NCBI RefSeq assembly: GCF_964355755.1
Contig: NC_092672.1
Span: 9,978,501 to 10,042,500 of the forward strand
DNA: 64,000 bases
From: Antedon mediterranea
Taxonomy: Eukaryota; Echinodermata; Crinoidea; Comatulida; Antedonidae
Direction of reading: 5' to 3'
Part shown: in pieces, positions 1 to 13,115 of the stretch
Numbering within the stretch: the first letter of the stretch is position 1
Layout: each line of letters begins with the position of its first letter
Program-made: the position numbers and the translations under genes
The notes under the pieces: generated by a model
Told to the model about the DNA's origin: nothing
The model's input: only the letters and a program-made list of their open reading frames with translations
The model's database searches: none

Positions 1-200
1 TGAATTATTATTCCAACGCATCCGGGGAGGTGGACGTCTTTAAGAAAAAAAATAAAAAATATAGCGCAAATTCCAAAAAGATGATCAAAGACCCATTGTA
101 TCCTGAAATTTGCTAACAAAATGAATGAGTTTTTAAATGAATGTTAAATGAGTAAAAAGTGGGTGAAAGTTTTACAAAAGGTTGAAGTTCGTACCAAATA

Positions 201-460
201 GAAGATGCAGCAAAGAAAAGAAGCGTCCACCTCGATGGAAGATGCAGCAAAGAAAAGAAGCGTCCACCTCGATGGAAGATGCAGCAAAGAATAGAAGCGT
301 CCACCTCGATGGAAGATGCAGCAAAGAAAAGAAGCGTCCACCTCGATGGAAGATGCAGCAAAGAAAAGAAGCGTCCACCTCGATGGAAGATGCAGCAAAG
401 AAAAGAAGCGTCCACCTCAATGGAAGATGCAGCAAAAGAAAAGAAGCGTCCACCTCGATG
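201..460. repeat. 37-bp minisatellite, 7 copies
   Basis: Seven head-to-tail copies of a 37-bp unit beginning GAAGATGCAGCAAAGAAAAG and ending CCACCTCGATG. The units start at 201, 238, 275, 312, 349, 386 and 423, and the last has one extra A. Copies differ by only one or two bases, so the array is young or homogenised. The open frames over it on both strands are periodicity artefacts, because 37 is not a multiple of 3 and every frame shows the same peptide in rotation. A partial inverted copy (GAGGTGGACGTCTT) lies at 27-40. Confidence 0.95.
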
Positions 461-2396
461 CTGTATACGAGAATGAGATATTTCACAGTTTTTTAGCTTT
501 TAATTCTGCTGAGTTCGGTGTAGAAAAGGTTAAACATATTGTATTTGTTTTAGTGAAAAGCTGTATCTCCATAAGACGACAATATTTACCCAGTATATTT
601 GACCTATTATGGTTATCATTTTAAATTATTCCTCGTAATTTAAGTGTTTCTGAGTTATTGCATTTGCCTTTGTTTCTGTTAACCATGCTGTAAGTGGCAG
701 ATGTGTTTCTGCTGTTGTTTTTGGTTGAAAACAAATAATAATGAAAAAATATATATATACAGAATGTAATGTATATGACATGTTGCATGTATCATGGTTA
801 GGTCTTAGAGGTTATGGTCTTTGATATACTTTGATATGTGAAGTATCAGTACGCACACGGTACGAAAACGATAACGGTAGATGATTTAAATTATGTATGG
901 GCAAAATCATTACATTTTTACTTAACTGCTTATGTTGTATTTAATATCTATCGTACCTTGTTCTCTTTTTTTTTGCGAGTACAACGTGTTTAGCCGTACG
1001 GCTAATTCTTGTAATTTTAGTATGTTATACCCCAACAAATAAATAAATTAGAGTTAAAATAATATTAAAAGCTTAAGAATGTAATTTGAATTAATTCAGA
1101 AATATTAAAAAAAAGATCCTTTATTTGGCAACGGTTTACAGTTTTTATTTTCAAGAAAGAAGTGTGACTCTTTGTGACTGCAATATTATTATTTTATAAA
1201 TCGTATGATACAATCTAATAATAGTGTTTATTGGCAAAATTGTTCTGTAACAAACATCAACATGTGATTATTGCGTTTGGGTAAACTGATGTTTAACAGT
1301 AATGATAAAGTAATGGAACGGTGAACAGCCTTCTTGGCTGTTATTAATCGAAATAAAGTATGTTACATACGAACATTTCATTTATTGCTTTTAGTTGAAC
1401 TGGAATGCTAAAGGAGAGCATTGCGGTGATATTGTATATATTATTAAGTAATACACTACCTCGTTTTGAAAGTTGAAAACATATTACCATTCATTACCAA
1501 TTCATTTAGAAAAGAAAATAAATCCTAACAAATCCGTATATATGATATGTATTTATTATGAAAACCTTGAAATTAAAGAAACTTAAAAACTATTGTTTTA
1601 GGCCTAAAATTATGAAAAAACAAATCGAAGAAAAAAACCATTATTTTATAAATAATAAATCGGCTTATCAAAATAACTATTATTCCAAACGCAATTAATT
1701 TTAATTTGTACCGGTAGTAATTTAATTATTTAGTATATTTTTTTCTAATTTCGTAATATGCCAATGTTCGATATTCAAATTTACATTTAAGTTAACCTAT
1801 CTAACTTATAGGGTATGGTTTGTCATTAAGATTATTATATATTAACCTTACCAGTAATTATGAAATTTGATGACTTTTCATGTTTAATTAAAACACCCTT
1901 CTTTTTGTATACTAACTTCTGGCGAAAATTCATGACGAAACGGTTTATATTCATCGTTCGTCAAAGTAACGGATATGAGCAATGGTAATGAACGCCTTAT
2001 GCTGTAATGTATACACAAAGTGAAACAGACATGACATTAAAGAATCAGTAAAAAACTTATTGGTTCTTGAGGCAGGATTAGAATTTTTCCAACTGCCTTT
2101 AATGCGTTTTAAACGTTTGATGACATTTTAACATGTTGAAAATGTCCACGATTCTGAATAAACATACTTCAAGTGGAGTTGAGACCTGGGTTCAAATTAT
2201 GTCACGGTGTTGTGTTCAACACCATTCAAAAGACGTGTGTACGATTTTTTTAGAAAATGTTGTGTTTCTTTAACATGCAAACAGGACAGTGATTTCTCAC
2301 GCTTCCCGGGCCGTGTGCCAACGAGTAAATTGTTGTAATTGACGGTTATGGTATTGCACTGTATGTTTGGATAATTTTAATAAAACAGGGATTTTT
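461..2396. other. AT-rich intergenic DNA, no gene recognised
   Basis: No recognisable exon, RNA gene or clear repeat. Open frames are short and low complexity. It is left unannotated apart from scattered poly-A and poly-T runs. Confidence 0.5.
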
Positions 2397-2499
2397 AGTC
2401 GCGTGCTACGTGACTCTACAGCTCGCCATGTCGGTCGGTTGGTCGGTCGCTCGGTCGGTATGGTAAACACTAACTCAACTCCATGTATATGGCCTTGTT
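2397..2499 (+). repeat. TCGG-core short interspersed repeat, copy 1
   Basis: Starts AGTCGCGTG, runs through CTCTACAGCTCGCCATG, a (TCGG)n-like core and AAACACTAACTCAA, and ends CCATGTATATGGCCTTGTTA. The same order of blocks recurs at 2799-2880, 18812-18950 and 24574-24656, so this is a dispersed family. In the fullest copies the ends carry GTCGCGTG and CACGCGAC, which are inverted. The number of TCGG units varies between copies. Confidence 0.75.
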
Positions 2500-2798
2500 A
2501 CTTGTTAATTTGTTAACAATACGCAGTAAAGTAGATTTAATTATAGTTTTTGTATACGGCAATATGTAGGCTTGATGTGGTTGATATTACTAAAGTACGA
2601 AGTTTCTTAACATTGGAAATGGATTGTAATAGTTAATGACGTAATTAAACTAAATAATGTTTATTAAATGGACTGTCATCATTATGTCTATAAGTTAACT
2701 AAGTTCGTCATTTAGCCAATGGAGCAACATGTTCTGAGTCTTACTATAATGAACAAGACTTTTTATATGGCATAATGGTATCTACAGTGTCGTTTTTT

Positions 2799-2880
2799 CT
2801 ACAGCTCACTATGTCGGTCGGTTGGTAAACCCTAACTCAATTGTGCGCACGCGACTGCAGCCATGTATATGGCCTCGTTC
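2799..2880 (+). repeat. TCGG-core short interspersed repeat, copy 2
   Basis: Shares the blocks CTACAGCTCACTATG, TCGGTCGGTTGG, AAACCCTAACTCAA, GCACGCGACTGCAG and CCATGTATATGGCCTCGTT with the other copies. The TCGG core is short and the left GTCGCGTG end is missing. Confidence 0.7.
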
Positions 2881-5800
2881 TTTAAACAGACTTATAAATA
2901 AAAAATAAATAAATAAAGAAAAAGTAACCCGTTGCAGGCACCTGTGTAGCTTTAATGTTGGGCTCAATCAAAATAATCAGACAGATTATAAACGAGGGAA
3001 AGTGAAAAATACTTACAAAAATAAATAAATGTACAATAATTTAAATCAGTTAACCTATACAATAACGGTAACGCATCATAACAATTTTACTTCTACTTTC
3101 AAACTGCCGAAAAAAAAAGGTTTTATGAAAAAGACAGCATTTTTAAGGCAATACAAAAAAAAATACTATGCAAAATAACGAAAGTATATGTCTGAATAAT
3201 TTTTTACGAGATTTGATCAATGTTTAGAGTAGAAAACAAGACTTTTTGAGAAAAAAAGTTTAATCCATGTAAAAATGTTTGATTGATGTATTGATATTGC
3301 GATATTTCGTTTCAAGAAGAAGAATGCGCAGTTATTTAAGGTGCGCGGGTAAACTTTTGTCTCGACATCTCGAAGAATATCATGTAGCGTTAAACGAATT
3401 TATTGTAATGTCTTCAAAGACAAATCATCGCGCTCATGCTTCTCAATTGTGATGTATAAAAAAAAATATGTCGGTCAATGAATTCATGTTACTCTTTAGC
3501 TAAATAAATACGCTGAACGCACAAACAACAAACAACAAAATAGTAAGCTTTCGTGTCTTACGCCCTCTATATTTGAAGCATTCTTGTCAAGACACTTGTA
3601 TCACTCAGTGTACTGGATATTGATTTTAACAACAGATAGTTACCAGAATGAGCATCTCCCACAAGACTAAAACGCATTACCATTTCTCGTCACTCGTGAA
3701 ACATTTCTTGAGTATTTATTGTTTTATAATAAAATGAAAGTATGTTGCATCAATAATATAATCATAAACATAAATTATTACTCTGAAACACTTTTTACTG
3801 TTTTGTATTATTATAAAGGCATATTTTGTGAAAAGAAACTTAGATTTAAAACATAAGATAAGTGATTTTAATCGTAAATATTAAAGATGTGTTTATTATA
3901 CGTTTACCAATACTAATCGGAGGCTGCTTTCGTAAGTGTATGTGCACCCAATATGCCATATTATGCTATTCGATTTCCGTAATGATGTGTTTTGACATGT
4001 ATAGGCCTCCGTAAGGTAAAGTACATTATTTACCGTTTTTTAGAGCAAATATAACATGAATTTAAAAGTTATGAGTTCCTCAAATAAAAACAGTCAGTAC
4101 GGTTCTGTTAACAATACTGTGATTATTTTAAGCGTGACGGGTCAACGAAATCTGCGTATTGTAATGTGTACAGGAGGCGCGCCCTCTCACGAATAACAAT
4201 GTGTACTTGAATCATTGGTCCAGAGAGTACAGCTCCCTGCTTGGTCTGTGTTTCATAAGCAACAGGGAAGAGTGTTGTACTCTTCCATGATAGCACATAT
4301 TTTCATTTTATAAAAACAGCTATAAGGTTTATGGCAACTCAGACCTTATGTGACCTAGTTAATCTTGCTTGAAACAGAAACGCAGATTTACCATTTCACA
4401 AAATGTTGTATTTTACTTCGAATTTCGTCATTACGAATCTGTCATCGTAGTACAATATGAACAATCATCTCATTATGATTTTGTTTTCCTATCCAGTCAT
4501 GTGTTTCATAATCGGTACCGTACGATAAACAACAACACTATCAGAATGATAACTACATTCCCATCTGGTTGATGTATATTTACTTTGACTATGACTTCAA
4601 CAAAATCAAATAAATATGATTTCTTTCTTTATGTAATCTACTTTGTAACAGACGTCGTGTTTAACAAGTCTATATATAAAATTAAATATGATTAATAACG
4701 ATGAGATATGGACCCATAACCAAGATGTCTTAAACACCTAACACGGTTATGATAGTAGTATTTCAAAATAAATACAAAGTTTGTAACATCTTGTCTTGTA
4801 AATCAATAATCAATAAGTTGTCAATTAAATCGGTGATATCATACATGTAAAGTATTCCCTGTCAAAATGTAATCTTCCTGCTTTTGTGTTACCCATGCCT
4901 ATTATTTTCAATCAAACTGCAACTTTTCACTTTCTTATTTTAAGGTTACATTTCTAGAGTATTATGTATCATAATACATTAAGCACTGGCCTACTACTTT
5001 TATTAAGTATTGTAACTTTAATGTGAACATACAATGGGTTGTGAATACACTTAATTTTATGTAGGAAGGCGATGAATTATTCATTATTTACTCTTCCATT
5101 TTATAGCTTTATGAATATACATGTCGATCGTGTGACGTAATAATTAATCGAACTAGGCCTACACTCAACTAAAAAAAAAATGTTTTCCATAGACTGGCTC
5201 TTGGTTGCCGGGTATTTGCTATCTAAAAAGAAAAAACTCCAAGACCTTTTAAAAGAAGCACCACTTTATCACCTTTACCTAATTATACACTACAGCTTGA
5301 AGGGGTTGTTAAATTGAAACTGACATTTTGCATATGTAGCTGGAAAGGCTACATCAACGCCAGAATACGTAGTTTAAATTCAGTCAATGTACGTGCTGCA
5401 ACGTACTTTAACATATCTGCATTGGTTTGATATCATAGTTTAACTTTAATTTAGTTTAAGATAATTTTTTAATAGAACAATACTATGTTTAACTTTTTAT
5501 TCTGTCCAGTTAGTATTTATTAATTTCGTTCTCCTTTTGTTATACCACTGTTCTTCCGAGTGGCCATACGAAAGATTGAGCACTTAAACAACTTAAACTG
5601 AACTAAAAGCATGTTCTATTTCTATTATAAAATGATGATTTTTCAGGTGCAATTTTCTCTATTTTGTACCACGTGCCGTTCAATATAATTTCTATTGTAC
5701 GGTGGTTCTATTACACGGCATCTTTCTGAAATTGTGTGCAAAACTAGCAAGATTGTTGACCGTTTGAAAATCGACCTGTGTACCGGCTATAATTCTTCGT

Positions 5801-6533
5801 TCTACTCCGAGATCAAAATCATAGCGCTGCCCTTTTGAATAGCATACGGTCACTTAGTGGAATAGTCATGTGTTCTAAAACAAAGCATACATGTGTTGTA
5901 TTTCTTAAACATAATAGCCAATCCTTAAACTCGTGAAAATATTAGCCCTAGTCAACTCAAATATTCATTTTGTATGCTAACAATGTATATAAAACGATTG
6001 TAATATTGTTTAGAAAGACGAATTTAATGAGGCGAATTACGTGACTTAATGATACGCTTACAGCAGTTATATTATATAATTATAAATTACTTAAAATGAG
6101 ATATGAATAATTTAATTTAAACTGTGTGTCTGTTGAAGCCGACAGTAAAAAAGGCAATTAAGGTTATTTTGTTTCTGTGTAGTCTACGCGCAATTAAAAG
6201 TACCGATAGTTTCTTAAAGGTCATTGATATTTGAAATTAAATGTTAAACATGATTGCATAGCTTTAGGTGTCTGTGATTAAGATGCCGATTGACTGATAT
6301 TTAATTGCTTTTTTTCAAAAATACTGGAGTGCTATAAAGAAACTTTAGTTGCGTGAGATGAATGTATGATTTAAGGTTTCTGAAAGAGTATACGTAGGCC
6401 TACTTGTTTTTTTTTTGTACGTAACGTACATAATCGGCATCAGGTACTGAGACAATCTACAGGATTAGTTTGTGCTTTGACTTTCCAAACGGTATACCAT
6501 GGTTTGGACATCGGCATGGTCGTTTCTCAAATT
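2881..6533. other. AT-rich intergenic DNA, no gene recognised
   Basis: No exon with convincing similarity, RNA gene or tandem array was seen. The longest open frame (4369-4572) has no recognisable domain and I do not call it a gene. Confidence 0.5.
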
Positions 6534-6677
6534 CTGTCTACACTATCAAACGTTATGTGACAAAAATGTTATGTGGCCATATATGGACATATCATATCAC
6601 AACCATATCTAAGCATATCACTACCATATTTGGGCACATCACACTTTTTTGTCACATGAAGTTTGATAGTGTAGAGA
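6534..6677. mobile_element. MITE-like palindromic element, family CTACACTATCAAAC, copy 1
   Basis: Begins CTGTCTACACTATCAAACG and ends CAAGTTTGATAGTGTAGAG-like, so the ends are inverted repeats of about 15 bp. The interior repeats CATATCACTACCATAT motifs in both orientations, so much of the element can fold back. Related copies lie at 7522-7657 and 18700-19003. There is no coding capacity: it is a non-autonomous DNA element by structure. The superfamily is not determined. Confidence 0.75.
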
Positions 6678-7521
6678 GGGCTTTACAGAATTTGAGTTAA
6701 TTTGAATGAATGAAAAGTTTATTCAGGAGTTACCTGTATGTGACATGGTACGCCTGTTACATGCCGTCAGCGTACAAGATACTACACACTGTGTATTGTC
6801 GCTAGACATGATACCACACAGAATTATTATTAAATTATATTATACGTACGTTTAACATTTAATTTTTTATGGATTAATAACATATACTCTTCAAAAACGT
6901 AATCTCAATGAGCATTAATGACGCGCAGATTACAAAGAACGCTTAGTAATTAACAGACCATAATGTCGTATACTAATGCTAATGACATTGAGTGGAGAAT
7001 TTTAACATACTCAATTGGATTTTTTTAAGCTGACGGTTATTCAGAAATACTTCACCGCCATTGATTTGTATAAAGTTGGAGTGGCCTCTCAAGGTATTAT
7101 AGTTTTCGGTATAAAGGAGGCCAATACAGCTAGAAAATGACTGTCTAAACCCTTCAAAAATACAAATAAACTATAAAAACAAATGTCAATTACAATTGGT
7201 TAGGTTAACACGACAAAAAAGTGTGCAACGCTCAAATATCAATTCTATTCCGGTCCGTGGCCAAAATTTAAAAGATGCCTGTCTTAATAGCTCACATAGA
7301 CTTTCTTATTGATTAGGCCTAAAGATTGAAATAAATTAATACAAAATTACGGAGAGATATATAATTAATGTGTTTTTGTACTAGTTGAAAAGACAATAAT
7401 ATTTCCATTTGTTGAAAGCAATAGTTAACAAATTAATAATTAACGGTGCCAGTCAGCACGTAGCTAAATTTGGCTATGGTTATTTTTACAAACATTATGA
7501 CTTTTGGCTAGCCTTTATAAA

Positions 7522-7657
7522 GCTCTGTCTACATTATCAAACAAGTTTGACAAAAAAGGTGTGATGTGCCCAAATACGGTAGTGGTATACCCAAATATAG
7601 TAGTGATATGAGATCATCATTTTGTTTTCACATACAGTTTAATAGTGTAGACAGAGC
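7522..7657. mobile_element. MITE-like palindromic element, copy 2
   Basis: Ends GCTCTGTCTACATTATCAAA and AATAGTGTAGACAGAGC form inverted termini. The interior carries GTGATGTGCCCAAATA and AGTAGTGATATG blocks shared with the copies at 6534 and 18700. No coding capacity. Confidence 0.75.
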
Positions 7658-9480
7658 ATAAGTAAAAAACCTCATTCAAAATATCTGAATGCAACATTTT
7701 CTTCATGACAAAATTAACTTTGGTTTATGGTGACAATGATGATGAATAATTTCACTAGAGATTTCTGCAATACGTTTGTGTTAATAGAAAACCAGTGTTC
7801 ATATCTGATATAGTATAATTTTGCCGTGTGTCTGCGTACGCTACGGAAGACGTCAAAACCCCCACATCACTTTCAAATTACAGCATATTATTTCTCTACG
7901 GATTTGATTCGATTCAATGCCTTTCCACTTCAACTCAATTTGAATATATTGATATATCTATAATGTCGTGTCTAAAAGCATGTTGTGAAAATATATTTAT
8001 ATAAACGTTATAAAACACTTTTGCAATATGCCTTCTTGTAATCAAACTAACATTTGATAAAATGTATAATACTAATACTATGTAATATTAATGGCAACAC
8101 GTGATGAGTTGAAGCTAGTACAGTTACTAATAAGGTTACACATGAAAAGGTGTATCCGAATATGGTTAATTTACGTAATTCAGGGGGTTATTTACCATTT
8201 TTATCGCAATTAGATATGCATGAAGAGTTTGTGAATCTTACTAAAAAAAAAAATGTTTTAAATATTGTACTGTAGGCATATTCCTTTAAATTGAGTTAAA
8301 TAACTATGTAGTTATCTTTAAGTAGAGTTGAAGATAGTCTGTCTATTTATATTAAAGAAATCATTTATGAACATATTACATTTTAGTAACGAAGTAAAGC
8401 TAAGTAAAAAAAATGATGTGGAATGTTATTGAGATACACGGTATTTGAATACGATTTTAAAAAGTCATGTCAGAAGTTGCCCTGTCAAATTATAAAGTTG
8501 AGTTATAAAGCTGTCCTTTACATTATAGTGAAGTAAACTAGGTCCGACCGTACCACATCCAAAGCTGACGACGTGCGTATACAGAATTCCACCAGAAGGA
8601 CGACGCTCATCAGACATCGACAGCTTTATTCCTCGTTCCACAGAATGCCTTACAGGTATCGCTACTGTTGACATTTGTATATTCAAGAACTTACGAGATA
8701 AAAACATAGGGACCTCAATATACTTTCTGAATTCATGAATTCCAATTTATGCGCATACATGTGTGCACGTAATGCAAGTCACTCATAAGTACGAGATCAG
8801 GCAGTATAATCACATCGGCCTGTGTTTGAAGCACTAGTATAAATTAGTTTCTGTTTTTATTCAGCTTACATACAACATGATTTTGTTTTTTTTTCTGCTG
8901 GTGTATAATGATGATTTCTTATACCGCAAAGATAAACAGTTTTTATTAAATGTACACTAAATATTATGACACGCCTAGGTATATCTGAGGTCAATTGATT
9001 GGTTGATTTTTTACTACATTCAACTGTTAAGGTGATAATGGTTTTAATCAACGGCTAGATTTCTGTTTAAAGAATGAGACACTGAAAACCAACATACCTA
9101 GTCAATTGATTACTATAATTTAATGTTTGGTGTCGTTTCATTCAATTGTAAAAGAGATATACAATGGTACTAATCAACGATCAGAGAGTGTGAGTGAATG
9201 AGCGTTGATATTCAATGAAGATGGAAGGGATGGGATTTGTGTTAATTGATTAAATTAAACAATAAACAAACTCAATCATAATATTACAATGCATACATAT
9301 TTTAATCAAGAATCATCGAAATTAGTACATCACGTCGATTGATATATTATTGTTTATATCTAAAGCCCATATTAAGGGAACATTTCTGGAACCTTCTGGT
9401 TTTCAATACTCTTAGAACTTGTATAATATCCCTTCGTTCGTCTTACGAGAAAATATTACCGTTAAAGATCCAACTAGGAG
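7658..9480. other. AT-rich intergenic DNA, no gene recognised
   Basis: No recognisable gene. Two loosely similar blocks (about 8930-9060 and 9075-9190) share TCAATTGATT and TAATCAACG motifs and may be an old duplication. Similarity is too weak for a firm call. Confidence 0.4.
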
Positions 9481-9552
9481 GTACTCACAAAGACACGCAA
9501 ATAATTTGACCAATCACGACGCGGTGGATGCATGGTGTGGTCTACGTCAAAG

Positions 9553-9799
9553 TACTTGCGTGTCGCTTGCATCCTAGTGGGAACCAAGCTTAATAAGGGT
9601 GTACTTGCGTGTCGCTTGCATCCTAGTGGGAACCAAGCTTAATAAGGGTGTCCCGCGTGTCGCTTGCATCCTAGTGGGAACCAAGCTTAATAAGGGTGTC
9701 CCGCGTGTCGCTTGCATCCTAGTGGGAACCAAGCTTAATAAGGGTGTCCCGCGTGTCGCTTGCATCCTAGTGGGAACCAAGCTTAATAAGGGTGTCCCA
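9553..9799. repeat. 48-bp tandem array, 5 copies, derived from a MITE end
   Basis: Five copies of a 48/49-bp unit containing CGTGTCGCTTGCATCCTAGT, GGGAACCAAGCTTAATAAGG and GTGTCCCG. The unit is the terminal segment (CTAGTGGGAACCAAGCTTA) of the MITE family whose full copy is at 23388-23570. The bases just upstream (about 9500-9550, including TTTGACCAATCACGACGC) match the interior of that MITE. Because 48 is divisible by 3, the array has spurious open frames on both strands. Confidence 0.9.
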
Positions 9800-10979
9800 T
9801 GAAAAAAAGAGTTTCTACACTAGTAAACTTGCAAAGAAAGGTATTATTTACGAACATAAACATAAACTATTGATAACATGCACCCATGTGATGTGTTCCG
9901 GTAGATGAACAACATAATTCGAAACTCCACCGTTTAATTACACTGTCTTATTGAGCCTTCTTATACATATCATTAAGAAACATCTGACACTTCAATTACG
10001 CTGTTTTGGAAAAAAAAAATGACATTAAACTCAGAAATGAGTTTGCACTATCTGTATAAATAATACATCATGAACAAATGCTTTATGTTCATTAACCGCA
10101 CAATAAATGTCTTATACGTGGTTATAAATATTTCAATCAGTCATATACATTTAGAACTGGGTTATTAAATTGGTTATTAATATTTAGATGGGTATTTAAA
10201 TGTAATGCAAAAATGGTGTGATACAATTTCGTTTAATGTTTACCTTTATCAACTAATCCCATTGGTAGAAACCAGTTTAATTAATGTGCATAAGCTTATA
10301 TCTCTTAAATAAATTTGAAAAAAAAGTTGATGTCATCTTAACTTTTATATATATGGCATTTCACTTATATCGATGAATTCCATTGGTTGAAATAAGTTTA
10401 ATTAATCGCATAATAACACTTTCTGCATCGTAAACATTAATACAGACTTAGATTGAAAGTTAAAATAAACTCAACTCAATGAAAAACATTTTTATTTTAG
10501 ATTGATATTATTGCAATTTCAGAATGTTTTTTGATACCAGTAAAACTGATCTGCGCTGCTGCTATCAAAACATTTTTTTTCATATACAAACAAACTGTTT
10601 GAAGAAATAGAAATAATAAAATAGCTTTTATCTGTAACTTGTATCTAAAAAGATACAAATGTATGTTGCTTAAATCTTGACTCAATAGATACATTATCAT
10701 TTAGTAATATATGTGTCTATGATGTAATGTGCTGATAGATAGAAAGATAGATGACTACATTATATTTATAAACTATTAGCACACTTTCATATAATGGCGT
10801 TAAGAGCGTGTTTTGCGTGTGTTTAAGTTTGCACTTGACTGACTGAGAAGGGTCATTAGTGTGAGGCTTAGTATACTTGTAACATTGATAGATATATCAC
10901 ATGAAACATGAATAGGCCATTTTGTGGTTTAAATAAAGTTATTCACTTCCGTAGAAAAAAAAGGGTTTTCCAACATGGT

Positions 10980-11300
10980 TTTCCAAAAGGCATTCCCATT
11001 TAGTTTGGCTGCGAATAACAACCCTACCTAATATATCTTTAACAACAAAAACATTAGGCAGTACTTTGGAACTGTCACACATTGCCAACATCGTATCATG
11101 GTCGTCTTAAAAACATCCTTATATCAGTAACCTCACAAAAATATTACCCACACGAGAACCTCACATAAAACGTTAGTAAAATTATAAACTAATTTCCAAC
11201 ATCGTTTCTGATTCAATCGTAGTTTATCTTCACAGCAGCCATCGGATAAACCCGCGTAACCTAACGCGTTACACGACCGTATTCGGTATGGTTTAAAGCG
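10980..11300. repeat. Diverged duplicated segment, copy 1
   Basis: Shares a long run of ordered blocks with 12740-13115, for example ATCATGGTCGTCTT, CAGTAACCT, ATATTACC, ACGAGAACCT, ACATAAAACGTT, ATCGGATAAACC and ACGACCGTATTC, interrupted by small indels. The pattern fits an old duplication or two copies of an interspersed repeat. No ORF is conserved between them. Confidence 0.75.
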
Positions 11301-12739
11301 AAAAAAGCAACACTAAAAATACATAATAATAAACTTTTAAATTCAAACAAAACCTCATTGTCTGACAGACAATTTACTATTTTTTTGCTTCAATATTACA
11401 GATTTTTTTTTAGAAATACAGTAATTCTTTTTTTTTCTATCCAATTTTGGTCAGAATGAGTATGTGATTAAATGGCATATTCAACAAAAAATTGTTTAAA
11501 TGTTTTTGTTCACACAGGACAAGTATATATTTAAGCTTGCACGGTATGAAAATAGTATTCATATATTATAGAAATGTACCGTATATTATATGAATTTTGG
11601 GTTATGTTATCTCGCTTACTGAATAACAAATATGTTTGAGTTTATATTGAGTTTATTAATTCGTTGACGACCTATTTGAATTAATACCCACGGGTATCGT
11701 TGCCTTATGTTTATGTATTTAGAATAAAAACCCCACATTACTGTATGTATCCCTCAACGATAATACTTTTCCTTTTCTTTAAATTTGTCTGGATATATAT
11801 CTTCAACATTCCTTAATTCGTATCTTGTAATCAATAACGACTATCTCTAATGCGAGGCGTTCAATCATTTAACATGGAAATGTGTCAAGTTCCTCTTTTG
11901 CTGTCGAGTCTGATTGATATGTAGTTTTTTTACTTTATATTTTTGATGTGATGGTTATTTATCGAAAGTTTTTTTTTGTCAATAATCGTTTGTTTTTTAA
12001 GTTTTTTTGAAAGCATTGAATAACATTCGGATAAAACACTAGGTAAAATAAATATTGGTCTAGGATCGACCTAACAGCAATTGAGAAGTGCACACATTTC
12101 GACGGTTATAGTTTGTCCTGAAACAACAATTCATTGTGTTGTTTCGGGATTGTCAGTTTAAGAATTGAGGAAATAAGTATTTCCTCCATAGTTTAAGCAG
12201 AAATGTAGGCTAAATATTACCTCTTTGGTCGGAGCATATTCTCACTATAATCAATGATCCACACTTCTCAAGACTTTCAACCCAGATAAACCTATTTTCC
12301 TTTGTACGCTTTTCCATTCGGTGTCTATATTTAATCCGGAAATCATTCCAACATCACGTGAGTTTCTTTGTACACAGTATTAATATATTGGAATATCATA
12401 CAGAGGTTTAAGACTGTGATAAATGTCCTTCCACTCTACCGGATCTACATCTACTAAAATGTATAAGAATATAAATCTTGACAGGAGATATTATTTAACC
12501 ATGTTCCCTTCCGTTATTATTTAAAAAATCATTACCAACAATGTTGTATTTAATGACATCTTTCTTGTTTCTGAATGCGTTTCTTCTTCTTTATTATTTC
12601 TAATAAAAATGAGAAAACTCTGTGATAGTTAACTAATAAATAATATAAATTATCTTTGTAAATCGCTAGAGTGGTTTGGTTTCATTACTTTCTATTTATT
12701 CTATTTGATTATATTTTACTTTACTATTTTTTTTTACAT

Positions 12740-13115
12740 TATCAATTTGCCAAAAGGGTTTCCAACAATAAAAGCATTTAGTTTTTGTACAAATAAGAAT
12801 AAACTATCAAGTGAGTACCATTTCCTAACACTCTGACCCATACCTACTGTAACAACTAACACATTTTGGCAGTATTTGGAACGTAACCTATTGTCAACGT
12901 TATCATGGTCGTCTTCCAACAAATCCTTATGTCAGTAACCTAACAAATATTACCGCTACGAGAACCTAACATAAAACGTTTACAGTCAGTAGATTTATAA
13001 ACTAGTTTCCAGCATAATTTCTGATATACATTCAATCGTGGCTTATCATCACATCAGCTATCGGATAAACCTACGTAAATGAACGTATTATACGACCGTA
13101 TTCAGTTGTTTTAAC
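12740..13115. repeat. Diverged duplicated segment, copy 2
   Basis: Partner of 10980-11300 in the same orientation. The blocks TATCATGGTCGTCTTCC, GTCAGTAACCTAAC, CGAGAACCTAACATAAAACG and ACGACCGTATTCAG align in order. Confidence 0.75.

Noticed and set aside
113-624. Several overlapping open frames of about 100 codons on both strands
   Set aside because: All come from the 37-bp minisatellite and show the same rotating peptide.
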